Assembly: GCA_029237815.1 (NCBI GenBank)
Contig: JAQZBP010000004.1
Span: forward strand, 93,490-157,489
Length of the DNA: 64,000 nucleotides
Direction: 5' to 3'
Source of the DNA: Moraxellaceae bacterium
GTDB lineage: Bacteria; Pseudomonadota; Gammaproteobacteria; Pseudomonadales; Moraxellaceae
Position 1 is the first letter of the stretch, and the number at the start of each line of letters is the position of its first letter. The notes under the pieces are model-generated. The model had not been told where the DNA came from. It worked only from the letters and a program-made list of their open reading frames with translations, and made no database searches. Of this stretch, positions 29,701 through 37,009 are shown piece after piece. Made by a program: the position numbers and the translations under genes.

Positions 29701-31205
29701 ACGGCTGGGATGCCGGCTACACCGCCGAACAGGCGTCTGCCAATCCGGACCTGCAGAAGAACTACGTGTTCTTCAGCACCATGGAAGGCATGCTGCATGC
29801 GGTCGAAGCCAAGAGCACGAGCGGTATCGAAAAGTTCGCCTTCATGCCGAAGGAAGCGCTGGCCGATGCCGATGAGCAGGCCCTCAATATCGCGCGTGAC
29901 CTGCCGCTCTTCGGCCTTGACCTGACCTGGACGGCCTACCGCGTCGACGGCGACAAGGACCTGCAGATCAACAAGGACGGAGTCGGCGGCGACAAGGTGT
30001 GGCTGTACGGTGGCCAGCGCATGGGCGGCCGCAACTACTACGCGCTGAACGCGACCGACCTCACCGATCCCAAGCTGAAGTGGGTGGCGCAGGGTGGTAC
30101 CGGCGACTTCGCCGCCATGGGCCAGACCTGGTCGCGCCCGGTGCTCGGCGACGTGAAGATCGGCACGACGGTGAAGACGGTACTGTTCTTCGCGGGCGGC
30201 TACGACGAAAAGCATGAAGTGGAAGGCTTCAGTGCCACGGACAACGCCAAGGACGACTTCGGCAACCAGATCTACATCGTCGATCCGGAGTCGGGTGACG
30301 TGCTGTTCTGGGCCAGTGGCACCGGCTCCGGCGCCGACCTGACCAGTGCCGACCTCAAGTTCAGCATCCCGAGCGAACCGAAGCTGTTCGATGCGAACAA
30401 GGATGGCCTGGTGGATGCCGTGTACCTCGGCGACCTGGGCGGCCAGGTGCTGCGCCTCGACATCGAGAACGGTGTCGCCAGCGCCAGCAACCTCGGCAAG
30501 CGCGTCAAGCTGCTTGCCACCATCGGCCAGGGTCTCACTGCCGACACCTCCAACCAGCGCCGCTTCTACGAGGCGCCCAGCGTGGCGCAGATGTCGGATC
30601 CGGTGACTGGCCAGCAGTACGTGGTCGTCGCGATGGGCACCGGCTACCGCAGCCATCCGCTCAACGAAGCGACCGAGGATGCCTTCTTCGTGATGCGGGA
30701 TACCGATGTGCTGCGCGCCGACGTGCTGACCGCGACCGACCTGCAGGCCACGATCCAGATGTCCGACCTCGCGGTGGTGGATTCGTCCAGCGCGGCCGCC
30801 GCCAGCATGACCGGCAAGATGGGTTGGGTGATGTGGCTGCCTGAAGACGGCGAGAAGGTGCTGGCCACCCCGATCGTGCTGTTCGGCGAGGTCTTCTTCA
30901 CCTCCTACGTGCCGAAGCAGACCTCGACGTCGAACAAGTGCTCGCCGGTGATCGGCATGACCAAGCTGTGGCGCATGGGTGTCGCGGACGGTGGCGTCAT
31001 CAAGGACTTCGACAAGGATGGCGACATCGATGAAGACGACCGCGTGCAGACCAACCTCGTGGAAGGCCTGGGTGGCGCGCCGCAGCTCCTCGTGGGTGAG
31101 GACGGCAAGAACGCCATCATCGCCGGCACCGGCGTGGAGCGTAACAACGACCTCGATACGGCCAACATGCGCCGTACCCGCTGGTTCGAGAAAACCAAGC
31201 AGTAA
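26760..31205 (+). CDS. pilY1: PilY1-type type IV pilus tip adhesin
   Basis: PilY1 sits at the pilus tip, promotes pilus extension and adhesion, and binds calcium in Pseudomonas. The 1481 residues have a signal peptide (cleaved near YAS, about 33), a VWA-like domain (LMMMLDSSLFM at 53-63; DGGTPLGAGY near 568; FALTSG at 636-641), and a C-terminal beta-propeller with LHSQPILVNYG, EGMLHAVEAK and VWLYGGQRMGGRNYYALN. Two copies of a repeated domain (about 190-330 and 378-545) interrupt the VWA-like region. The metal-site residues of the VWA are partly lost. EF-hand-like loops occur at 1211-1219 and 1416-1427. ATG at 26760 follows AGGTGA. Confidence 0.92.
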   Translation: MNAADKRKMKSRLLSALGAFLLGSWTLAPAYASDTEVYARLVEIDSADAAPTLMMMLDSSLFMNHCMASTASTPSGSDCTADVDDMRINHLRRAMRKALFGNPNPLDGEIVKPAPGFLRLGYSRFLNSGSGGGWVRYPALALDDLAPSAAGAGFPTTTWTARVTSSDSDAVCTPPVIIGGPCVINSTGVDFRIERGGNPVGLRFTNLNIPKGATIASATLTMTVKSSSSSAPTYYVDAEMTGESDPFTLLTPLSSRSYVDSAVGKTTYGAVDVKAQIQSIVDQASWCGRNTLGLRIRPESGSGGGSRVIYAYDGTLGGTTTDVARRPRLSITWSLTDPTKLSNSCQKVALDSVSLVDSVWDDIEWQAGSTAVQPRNNTLKAAGIFDGNKNQVAARFDKLQVARNATVEYARLYSTLSAGEADSVEPVISVKAIKEGNVPKFCDNSVKPVVCSVPSANRTTAASTFTIPNYTDTDGNPVSAGKHFVANVTSQVQEVVNQAAWNQGNTMGFVMENNAATSSLRGIAAADSGLSKAMVLHVRALSAITDLNNLRKTVRQDYVEDIESLMIPDGGTPLGAGYQETARYLLGMAPADTATGITLPGLAETFTAPDSRTMSGGKYVSPVDRTGETCSAAYIFALTSGYAQSMSGVSQKTEEILALTPTAPGVTKCGDGFSFPAGYTMTGNDDGNLECMGSLAKYLYTKDLRDPSLVPDYKPIIRTNAVLFNGNTAGQQQMKLGVEAVATAGGGKAYVATNEDDLLAAILETLRSVIEKTGSITAPGVAVNQFNRLTHLDQLYYAVFDPDQGNARWRGNVKRYRLKFTDTEALIVDKNDRPAIDSDTFFSDEAWSFWTQSDKDGKNTTLGGVASRLPAPTLRNVFTSFDDYAVVNASTSDTSLTKLTVTGATLTATQADMVDKAAAVMGQGTRPKTQNVLNWLLGYDLNIVDPSNANLVKGTLVSTTGVNARNALGGVLHSQPILVNYGWDAGYTAEQASANPDLQKNYVFFSTMEGMLHAVEAKSTSGIEKFAFMPKEALADADEQALNIARDLPLFGLDLTWTAYRVDGDKDLQINKDGVGGDKVWLYGGQRMGGRNYYALNATDLTDPKLKWVAQGGTGDFAAMGQTWSRPVLGDVKIGTTVKTVLFFAGGYDEKHEVEGFSATDNAKDDFGNQIYIVDPESGDVLFWASGTGSGADLTSADLKFSIPSEPKLFDANKDGLVDAVYLGDLGGQVLRLDIENGVASASNLGKRVKLLATIGQGLTADTSNQRRFYEAPSVAQMSDPVTGQQYVVVAMGTGYRSHPLNEATEDAFFVMRDTDVLRADVLTATDLQATIQMSDLAVVDSSSAAAASMTGKMGWVMWLPEDGEKVLATPIVLFGEVFFTSYVPKQTSTSNKCSPVIGMTKLWRMGVADGGVIKDFDKDGDIDEDDRVQTNLVEGLGGAPQLLVGEDGKNAIIAGTGVERNNDLDTANMRRTRWFEKTKQ

Positions 31206-31226
31206 TTAGCTGTAGGCCAAAGCCAG

Positions 31227-31255
31227 GAAAAAGCCCGCCCCGTGCGGGCTTTTTC
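31227..31255 (+). terminator. Terminator after pilY1
   Basis: GAAAAAGCCCGC (31227-31238) pairs with GCGGGCTTTTTC (31244-31255). It ends the fimT-pilV-pilW-pilX-pilY1 operon. Confidence 0.92.
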
Positions 31256-31359
31256 TTGCGCCGATGACGGGCATGGCCTGCGCGTTCTCGCGTACAAGTA
31301 CCGGCTGCGACCCCTGCTAGCGTGCCCCACTCGCCAGGGCAGGCAGGACGCGGGGCATC

Positions 31360-31929
31360 ATGAGGCAGGGAAAAGCAGCGGAGCGGGGATTCACCATGGT
31401 CGAGCTCCTGCTGGCGCTCTCCATCACGATGCTGGTATCGACCTGGGCGGTGGCCTCCCTGCACGAGTGGTGGCAGGGCCTGCGTATCACCGCTGCCGGC
31501 AACCACTTCATCGGCATGCTCGAGAGCCTGCGCCACCAGTCCTTCTCGATGCAGGGCGCACTCACCATCTGCGGCACGCCGGACGGGCAGCGTTGCGACA
31601 AGGACCTGGGGCGCAGGCTGGTGGCTTTCCGCGACAGCGACCGGGACGGCGTCGTCGACGCCGGCGAGATCGTGCTGGTGCAGGAGGAATTTCTCGACAG
31701 CGCGGATTACTGGCTGGTCTGGCGTTCGTTCCAGAACAAGGACTTCCTGCGCTGGGCCTCGGGACGGACTGACAGCATGAACGGGACCTTCACGCTCTGT
31801 AACCGGCAGCGCAAGGACAAGTGGTTGCGGCAGATGGTGGTCAACAGGGCGGGCCGTACACGCAGTGTGGTGCCGGCCCGTCTGGGAGAGGCGGCGTTGC
31901 AGGCCGCCCGCAAGAGCTGTGGCTGGTAG
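31360..31929 (+). CDS. Second FimT/GspH-family pseudopilin with an EF-hand-like loop
   Basis: A 189-residue prepilin-like protein with leader MRQGKAAERG|FTMVELLLALSITMLVS and a GspH-type globular region (LESLRHQSFSMQGALTICG; NGTFTLCNRQ; VVNRAGRTR). Residues 92-103, DSDRDGVVDAGE, form a canonical calcium-binding loop pattern. It lies after the pilY1 terminator and may have its own promoter. It ends seven bases from the convergent pilE with no visible terminator between them. Whether it joins the pilus or replaces FimU is unknown. Confidence 0.82.
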   Translation: MRQGKAAERGFTMVELLLALSITMLVSTWAVASLHEWWQGLRITAAGNHFIGMLESLRHQSFSMQGALTICGTPDGQRCDKDLGRRLVAFRDSDRDGVVDAGEIVLVQEEFLDSADYWLVWRSFQNKDFLRWASGRTDSMNGTFTLCNRQRKDKWLRQMVVNRAGRTRSVVPARLGEAALQAARKSCGW

Positions 31930-31935
31930 GAGCGA

Positions 31936-32421
31936 TTACTTCCAGGTCGGATCGGTACCGACCGTGCAACTGGTGACGCTCGCGCCGAGCGGCTTGTAGC
32001 ACTTGCGGCCCTCGCTATCGATCTTCAGGGCCTCGCTCTTGCCGGTCGCGAAGTTGCTGCCGGAAACCGCCAGGATTTCGTAGCGGGCAACGACGGAGCC
32101 CGGAGCCGCCACGGAGCCCCCTGCCGTGAGGAGGATGAGGCTCAGGTTGTATTTTTCCTTGCCGGCCACCGCGTCGTTCGGCGACAGGCTGGAGAAGGTG
32201 TCGGTGGTTGCGGTGCCGGCCGTGGCGCCCGCGTAAGTGAAGTTCTGCGCCTTGCGACGCTCCATCGCGGCAGCGGCGGACACCAGGTCGGCCTGAACAT
32301 TGGCACGCGCGGCGCGCTCGGAGTAACCCTGGTAGGCAGGAACGGAAATCATGGTGAGGATGGCCACCAGGGCTACCGCGATCATCAGTTCAATCAAGGT
32401 AAAGCCGTTTTGAGTTTTCAT
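31936..32421 (-). CDS. pilE: Type IV pilin PilE
   Basis: A 161-residue type IVa pilin with leader MKTQNG|FTLIELMIAVALVAILTMISVPAYQGYSERA; Glu5 is present. The C-terminal pair CYKPLGASVTSC forms a probable disulfide-bonded loop. In Pseudomonas PilE is a minor pilin next to pilY1, and position here agrees. It could be the major subunit in this organism if no pilA exists elsewhere. ATG at 32421. Confidence 0.9.
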   Translation of the reverse strand: MKTQNGFTLIELMIAVALVAILTMISVPAYQGYSERAARANVQADLVSAAAAMERRKAQNFTYAGATAGTATTDTFSSLSPNDAVAGKEKYNLSLILLTAGGSVAAPGSVVARYEILAVSGSNFATGKSEALKIDSEGRKCYKPLGASVTSCTVGTDPTWK

Positions 32422-32559
32422 GAGTGCCTTCCCTTATTAGTCTTATAGAGTAGTTGCGTAGGCAGCTGGCCTGTAATCTCTGAGCTTATCTGCTCATATT
32501 CCCTGCGGCAATTGCGGGTACCGGGCCCATCCTTCACTTGTGAACAGGTTCCTCTCTCG

Positions 32560-33687
32560 ATGTCTTCGCCTCGCCCTGAAAACGCCGCGGATGTAATCGT
32601 CGTCGGCGGTGGCGTCATCGGCATGATGACGGCGCGCGAGCTCGCCGTGGCCGGCAGGCGGGTGGCGCTGCTCGAGCGCGGGCACACCGGCTCGGAGGCG
32701 TCGTGGGCAGGGGGCGGCATCGTCTCGCCGCTCTATCCCTGGCGTTATCCGGAGGCAGTGACCGCACTCGCGACGCCAGCACAGGAGGCCTATCCGCGCC
32801 TGGCGGCAAGCCTGCTCGCGGAAACCGGCATCGATCCCGAACTATTCCCCTGCGGCATGCTGATGCTGGACGCGGCCGATGCGTTTGATGCCCGCACCTG
32901 GGCAGCGGCCCAGGGCCGCCGGCTCGAGGCATGGGGCGCTGTCCGGTTGCAGCAGGAAATGCCCGGCCTTGCCACGCACTGGACGTCCGGCCTGTGGATG
33001 CCGACGGTCGCCAACATCCGCAATCCACGCCTGCTGCAGGCCTTGCGGGCATCGCTGCTGGCGCTGGGCGTCGTCATCCATGAGCAGGCTGAGGTCGTGG
33101 CGTGGCGGCAGGGCGCCGGCACGGTCAGCGCGGCGCTGACATCGGACGGCCGCGCGTTCGACGCCGCTGACTTCGTCGTGTGTGGCGGGGCATGGACCGG
33201 AAAGTTGCTGCAGCAGGCGGGACAGGAGGTCGCCTTGCGGCCGGTGCGCGGGCAGATGCTGCTCTACCGGCTTGAACCGGGCGAACTGTCCTGCATCGTG
33301 CTGGCCGAGGGACGCTATGTGATCCCGCGTCGCGACGGGCATGTGCTCTGCGGATCCACGCTGGAGGAGACCGGCTTCGACAAGTCGACCACGGCGGAAG
33401 CGCTGGCCAGCCTGGCGGCTTCCGCTGCACGGCTGTGGCCGGCCCTGCAGGGGAGAGAGCCGGTGGCGCAGTGGGCAGGCCTCCGGCCGGCGGCACCCAA
33501 CGGGATTCCCTACATCGGGCGTGTGCCGGGGAGCGGCAATCTATGGGTGAACGCGGGGCAATTCCGCAACGGGCTGGTGCTGGCCCCGGCTTCGGCGCGA
33601 CTGCTGGCGGACCTGCTGCTGGCGCGCACGCCGGCAGTGGACCCGCACCCCTACCAGATTCTCCAGCAGGACTTAACGGCGCGATGA
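32560..33687 (+). CDS. thiO: Glycine oxidase ThiO (FAD-dependent)
   Basis: Oxidises glycine to the imine used for the thiazole ring of thiamine. The 375 residues have an N-terminal dinucleotide fold (VIVVGGGVIGMMTARELA), DAO-type segments WAGGGIVSPLYPWRYP and RPVRGQMLLYRL, and the C-terminal FAD signature WAGLRPAAPNGIPYIGRVP ... NAGQFRNGLVLAPASA. ATG at 32560 is preferred; an upstream TTG would add 16 residues. It lies between pilE and pilR, as thiO does near pilSR in Pseudomonas. Confidence 0.88.
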   Translation: MSSPRPENAADVIVVGGGVIGMMTARELAVAGRRVALLERGHTGSEASWAGGGIVSPLYPWRYPEAVTALATPAQEAYPRLAASLLAETGIDPELFPCGMLMLDAADAFDARTWAAAQGRRLEAWGAVRLQQEMPGLATHWTSGLWMPTVANIRNPRLLQALRASLLALGVVIHEQAEVVAWRQGAGTVSAALTSDGRAFDAADFVVCGGAWTGKLLQQAGQEVALRPVRGQMLLYRLEPGELSCIVLAEGRYVIPRRDGHVLCGSTLEETGFDKSTTAEALASLAASAARLWPALQGREPVAQWAGLRPAAPNGIPYIGRVPGSGNLWVNAGQFRNGLVLAPASARLLADLLLARTPAVDPHPYQILQQDLTAR

Positions 33688-33691
33688 AGAA

Positions 33692-35065
33692 TCACTTTTC
33701 CTCGTCGTCGCCGCTGTCGTCGTCGAGGCCCATCTTCTTCAGGCGGTAGCGCAGCGAGCGGAAGGTCATGCCGAGCTTCTTGGCGGCCGCCGTGCGGTTC
33801 CAGCGGGTATCTTCCAGCGCCTTCAGGATGGCGTTCTTTTCGATCTCGAAGAGGTAGTCCTCGAGCGAGCCCCCATGCCCGTCGGGCACGTTGATGCCGG
33901 TGGTGTCGCCCTCGGGGTGCGCGGCATGTTCGGGCAACTGCAGGTGCTCGGGCAGGATGCTGCCGTGGTCGCACAGCGTGAGCGCGCGCTCGAGGATGTT
34001 CTGCAGTTCGCGCACGTTGCCCGGGAAGGTGTAGCGACGCAGGGCATTACGCGCGGCGTCGGAGAGGGCCGGCTCCTCCATTCCCCAGTCCTGGCTCAGC
34101 TTTTTCAGGAAGGTCTGGGCGAGGTAGAGGATGTCGTCGCCACGCTCGCGCAGCGGCGGCACTTTCAGCTGGATCACGTTGATGCGGTAAAACAGGTCCT
34201 GGCGGAAGCGGCTGGCGCCGACCTCGGCGGAGAGATCCTTGTGGGTGGCGCTGACGATGCGAACGTCCACCGGTATTTCCTTGGGGCTGCCCACCGGGCG
34301 TATCGATTTTTCCTGAATGGCGCGCAGCAGCTTGACCTGCATGGCGAGCGGCAGGTCGGCGACCTCGTCGAGGAAGAGCGTGCCCTCGTGCGCGGCCTGG
34401 AACAGGCCCTGCTTGTCTTCGGTGGCGCCGGTGAAGCTTCCCTTCTTGTGACCGAAGAATTCGCTTTCCATGAGCTCGGTGGGAATGGCGCCGCAATTCA
34501 CGGGCACGAAGGGTTTTTCGGCGCGCGGCCCAAGCTCGTGGATCAGGCGCGCCACAAGTTCCTTGCCGGTACCGGACTCGCCGCTGATGTAGACGGGCGC
34601 CTGGCTGCGCGAGAGCTTCTGGATTTTCTCCTTGAGCTCGCGCATGGCGGGAGAGCGGCCGAGCAGGCGGCTGTCCTCGGGGAAGGCGACGTCGTCGGGC
34701 TTCAACTTGAGCGCCGTGTTCACGAGTTCGCGCAGGCGCGGCAGTTCGACCGGTTTGGACACGAAGTCGAAGGCCCCGGCCTTCAGCGCGGCGACGGCCG
34801 CCTCCATGCTGCCGTAGGCGGTGACGACGGCAACCGGCAGGTTGGGATGCTCGCGCTGTATGGTCTGCACGAGACTGATGCCGCTGCCGTCGGGCAGGTT
34901 CATGTCGGTGAGGCAGAGCTGGAAGTTTTCCTTGCCGAGCCAGGCGGTGGCGCTCTGCAGGCAGTCGGCACTGCGCGTGTCGATATCCATGCGGGCGAGC
35001 GTGATTTCCAGCAGCTCGCGGATATCGGGCTCGTCATCGACGATGAGGGCTAGCGGTTTGCTCAT
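33692..35065 (-). CDS. pilR: Sigma-54-dependent response regulator PilR
   Basis: An NtrC-type activator that, in Pseudomonas, turns on pilin transcription when phosphorylated by PilS. The 457 residues comprise a receiver domain (phosphoacceptor Asp54 in LCLTDMNLPDGSG), an AAA+ domain with GESGTGKE and the sigma-54 contact loop KKGSFTGA (Ser in place of the more usual Ala), and a Fis-type helix-turn-helix (TRWNRTAAAKKLGMTFRSLR). ATG at 35065, 9 bases after pilS. It ends five bases from convergent thiO. Confidence 0.95.
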   Translation of the reverse strand: MSKPLALIVDDEPDIRELLEITLARMDIDTRSADCLQSATAWLGKENFQLCLTDMNLPDGSGISLVQTIQREHPNLPVAVVTAYGSMEAAVAALKAGAFDFVSKPVELPRLRELVNTALKLKPDDVAFPEDSRLLGRSPAMRELKEKIQKLSRSQAPVYISGESGTGKELVARLIHELGPRAEKPFVPVNCGAIPTELMESEFFGHKKGSFTGATEDKQGLFQAAHEGTLFLDEVADLPLAMQVKLLRAIQEKSIRPVGSPKEIPVDVRIVSATHKDLSAEVGASRFRQDLFYRINVIQLKVPPLRERGDDILYLAQTFLKKLSQDWGMEEPALSDAARNALRRYTFPGNVRELQNILERALTLCDHGSILPEHLQLPEHAAHPEGDTTGINVPDGHGGSLEDYLFEIEKNAILKALEDTRWNRTAAAKKLGMTFRSLRYRLKKMGLDDDSGDDEEK

Positions 35066-35074
35066 GGTGTTGTT

Positions 35075-36667
35075 CTAGTTGAGCCGGTCGGGATGGGCGA
35101 AGGTGATGCGGAAGCAGGCGCCCGTATCCCTCGGAATATAATCCAGTCGCGCCTGGTTGGCCTCACAGATTTCGCGGGAAAGATACAGGCCGAGACCGGT
35201 GCCCTGGCTCTCGGTGGTGAAGAACGGTTCGAACAGATGCGAGCGCTGCGTCTCCGGCACGCCGGGACCGCAGTCGATGATGTCGAGGTGGGGCAGCTGG
35301 TTGACGGCACCGGTCTCGAGGCGGATCCAGGCGCGTCCGGAATGCTTGCGGCTGTAGCGGAGGCCATTCATCACGAGGTTGCCCACCACCTGGTGCAGTT
35401 GCTCCGGATCGAAGCGCACCAGCAGGGCCTTTTCCGGTAGCTGGAATTCCATCTCGATGTCCGGTTCCGGCAGGACCAGCGCTTCGTCGCGGAAGCGCGT
35501 CAGCCAGTCGTAGAGCGGAATGGCCTGCGGGCTGGACTGCTGGCGGCGGGACAGGCTCAGCACGTTTTCAATGATGGCGTTCACGCGCCGGCAGTGCTGG
35601 TCGATGATTTCCAGCAGGCGCCGGTCGGGCCCGGTGATGACCGGCGACTCCGCCAGCAGCTGGCTGGCATGACTGATGGCGCCTAGCGGATTGCGCACTT
35701 CGTGCGCGATGCTCGCGGTAAGGCGCCCGAGCGAGGCGAGCTTGAGCTTCTGCGCCTGCTGGGTGAGCTGGCTGGTGTCCTCGAGGAAGATCAGCACCGT
35801 GCCGCTCCGGTCGTCGTCCGGCGACAGCCGCGCGAAATTCACGGAGATCTCGGGGCTCTCCCCGGTATTGCGGAAGGGCAGGCTGCGCGCACCGGGATTC
35901 TTCTGCCAGGCGAAGTGGGCGCCATCCAGCAGCAGCGAGACGCCGTCAAGAGGCGTGAGCGGTGCGATGGGATCGGCCAGGCCGAGCAGCTGCTGGCAGG
36001 CCTCGTTGCTGAGCAGTATGCGCCGGTCCGCGCTGATGGCGAGGATGCCGGTACGCATGCGACGGATGATCTGCTCGTTGAGGCGTTGCAGGTTGGCGAT
36101 GTCCTGCGCCTGCTGCTCGGCGAGTTCCTCGCCCTGACGCATGCGGTGCGCGATCAGCTGGCTGAACAGCGCCACGGCGAAGAAGCTGATGCCGAGGATG
36201 GAGGACTGCACCAGCGCCAGCGAGTCGATGGCCTGGTCATTGATGATCGAGAAATAGAACTGTTCGTAGAGGATGCCGATGGCGGCCACGGCCGCGACCA
36301 GCGTGCCCATGCGGCCGGAAAGCAGGATGTTGCCGGCGGCGATGGTGACCAGGAACAGCAGGCTGAGCTGCGTGCTGAGGCCGCCGCTGGCGTGCGTCAT
36401 CAGGGTCAGCACCAGCAGGTCCACCAGCAGCAGCATCAGGCTGTAGACCGGTAGCTGCCGGCGCGGCCGGCGCAGGAACAGCGACGCCGAGACGGTGGTC
36501 AGGAAGTAGGCGCAGGCGGTGATGAAGAAGAGGGCGGGATTGCTGCCGCCGACCATGGCCGGCTTGATCGCGAACAGCCCCAGCAACAGGACCGACAGCA
36601 GCAGCCGGTACCACGCATAGATGCGCAGCAGCCGCCAGTCTTCACGTTCCTTGCGCTGCAGTTCCAC
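35075..36667 (-). CDS. pilS: Sensor histidine kinase PilS
   Basis: The partner kinase of PilR. The 530 residues start with about six membrane helices (17-195), then a PAS-like region (GILAISADRRILLSNEACQQLLG), the H box SIAHEVRNPLGAISHASQL (His near 321), and an ATPase domain with VVGNLVMNGLRYS, DCGPGVPE and GTGLGLYLSREI. The start is GTG at 36667, sharing one base with the stop of the upstream gene, so synthesis is probably coupled. Confidence 0.93.
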   Translation of the reverse strand: MELQRKEREDWRLLRIYAWYRLLLSVLLLGLFAIKPAMVGGSNPALFFITACAYFLTTVSASLFLRRPRRQLPVYSLMLLLVDLLVLTLMTHASGGLSTQLSLLFLVTIAAGNILLSGRMGTLVAAVAAIGILYEQFYFSIINDQAIDSLALVQSSILGISFFAVALFSQLIAHRMRQGEELAEQQAQDIANLQRLNEQIIRRMRTGILAISADRRILLSNEACQQLLGLADPIAPLTPLDGVSLLLDGAHFAWQKNPGARSLPFRNTGESPEISVNFARLSPDDDRSGTVLIFLEDTSQLTQQAQKLKLASLGRLTASIAHEVRNPLGAISHASQLLAESPVITGPDRRLLEIIDQHCRRVNAIIENVLSLSRRQQSSPQAIPLYDWLTRFRDEALVLPEPDIEMEFQLPEKALLVRFDPEQLHQVVGNLVMNGLRYSRKHSGRAWIRLETGAVNQLPHLDIIDCGPGVPETQRSHLFEPFFTTESQGTGLGLYLSREICEANQARLDYIPRDTGACFRITFAHPDRLN

Positions 36668-36918
36668 TAGCGGGTGTTTCCCTTGAAATAGGCGTCGCGG
36701 TGGGCCTCGCAGCAGAAGAACTGCCCGCGCGACTGGGTGCTCTCGCCTTCCGGCACATGGACGTTGCAGTGGGCGCAGCGACGCATCACCGGCGAGGTTG
36801 AGCCGTCGCCCGCCGGATTGGCGCCTTCCTGGCCCGGCAGGATCGGCTTGCGCTGCAGGTAGCGGAGCGCGAACCAGGCGATCGCGACCAGCAGGATGAG
36901 TTGTACCAGCTTGCCCAT
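36667..36918 (-). CDS. Small Cys-rich membrane-anchored protein (PP0621-like)
   Basis: An 83-residue protein with an N-terminal membrane segment (LVQLILLVAIAWFALRYL) and a probable metal-binding C-terminal part CAHC ... FFCCEAHRDAYF, resembling the small PP0621-type proteins found before pilS in pseudomonads. The function is not known. Its stop codon shares a base with the pilS GTG start, which makes it first gene of the pilSR operon. ATG at 36918. Confidence 0.75.
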   Translation of the reverse strand: MGKLVQLILLVAIAWFALRYLQRKPILPGQEGANPAGDGSTSPVMRRCAHCNVHVPEGESTQSRGQFFCCEAHRDAYFKGNTR

Positions 36919-37009
36919 GGGGTTGCCCTTTGCCCGAAGATGGATGGGGATTTGCAGCGGCCTAGTCTATCCTATGCACCCCCTCGATTTGCCAGCCGCC
37001 AGGATCGCC

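Noticed and set aside
26973..30656. 1227-codon open frame antisense to pilY1
   Set aside because: Shadow frame; composition typical of reversed GC-rich coding sequence and no domain.
32513..32525. Sigma-54-like site upstream of pilE (minus strand GGGCCCG-N4-CCGCA)
   Set aside because: GG and GC have the right spacing, and PilR is encoded nearby, but the hexamers match TGGCAC/TTGCA poorly. Not strong enough to list as a promoter.
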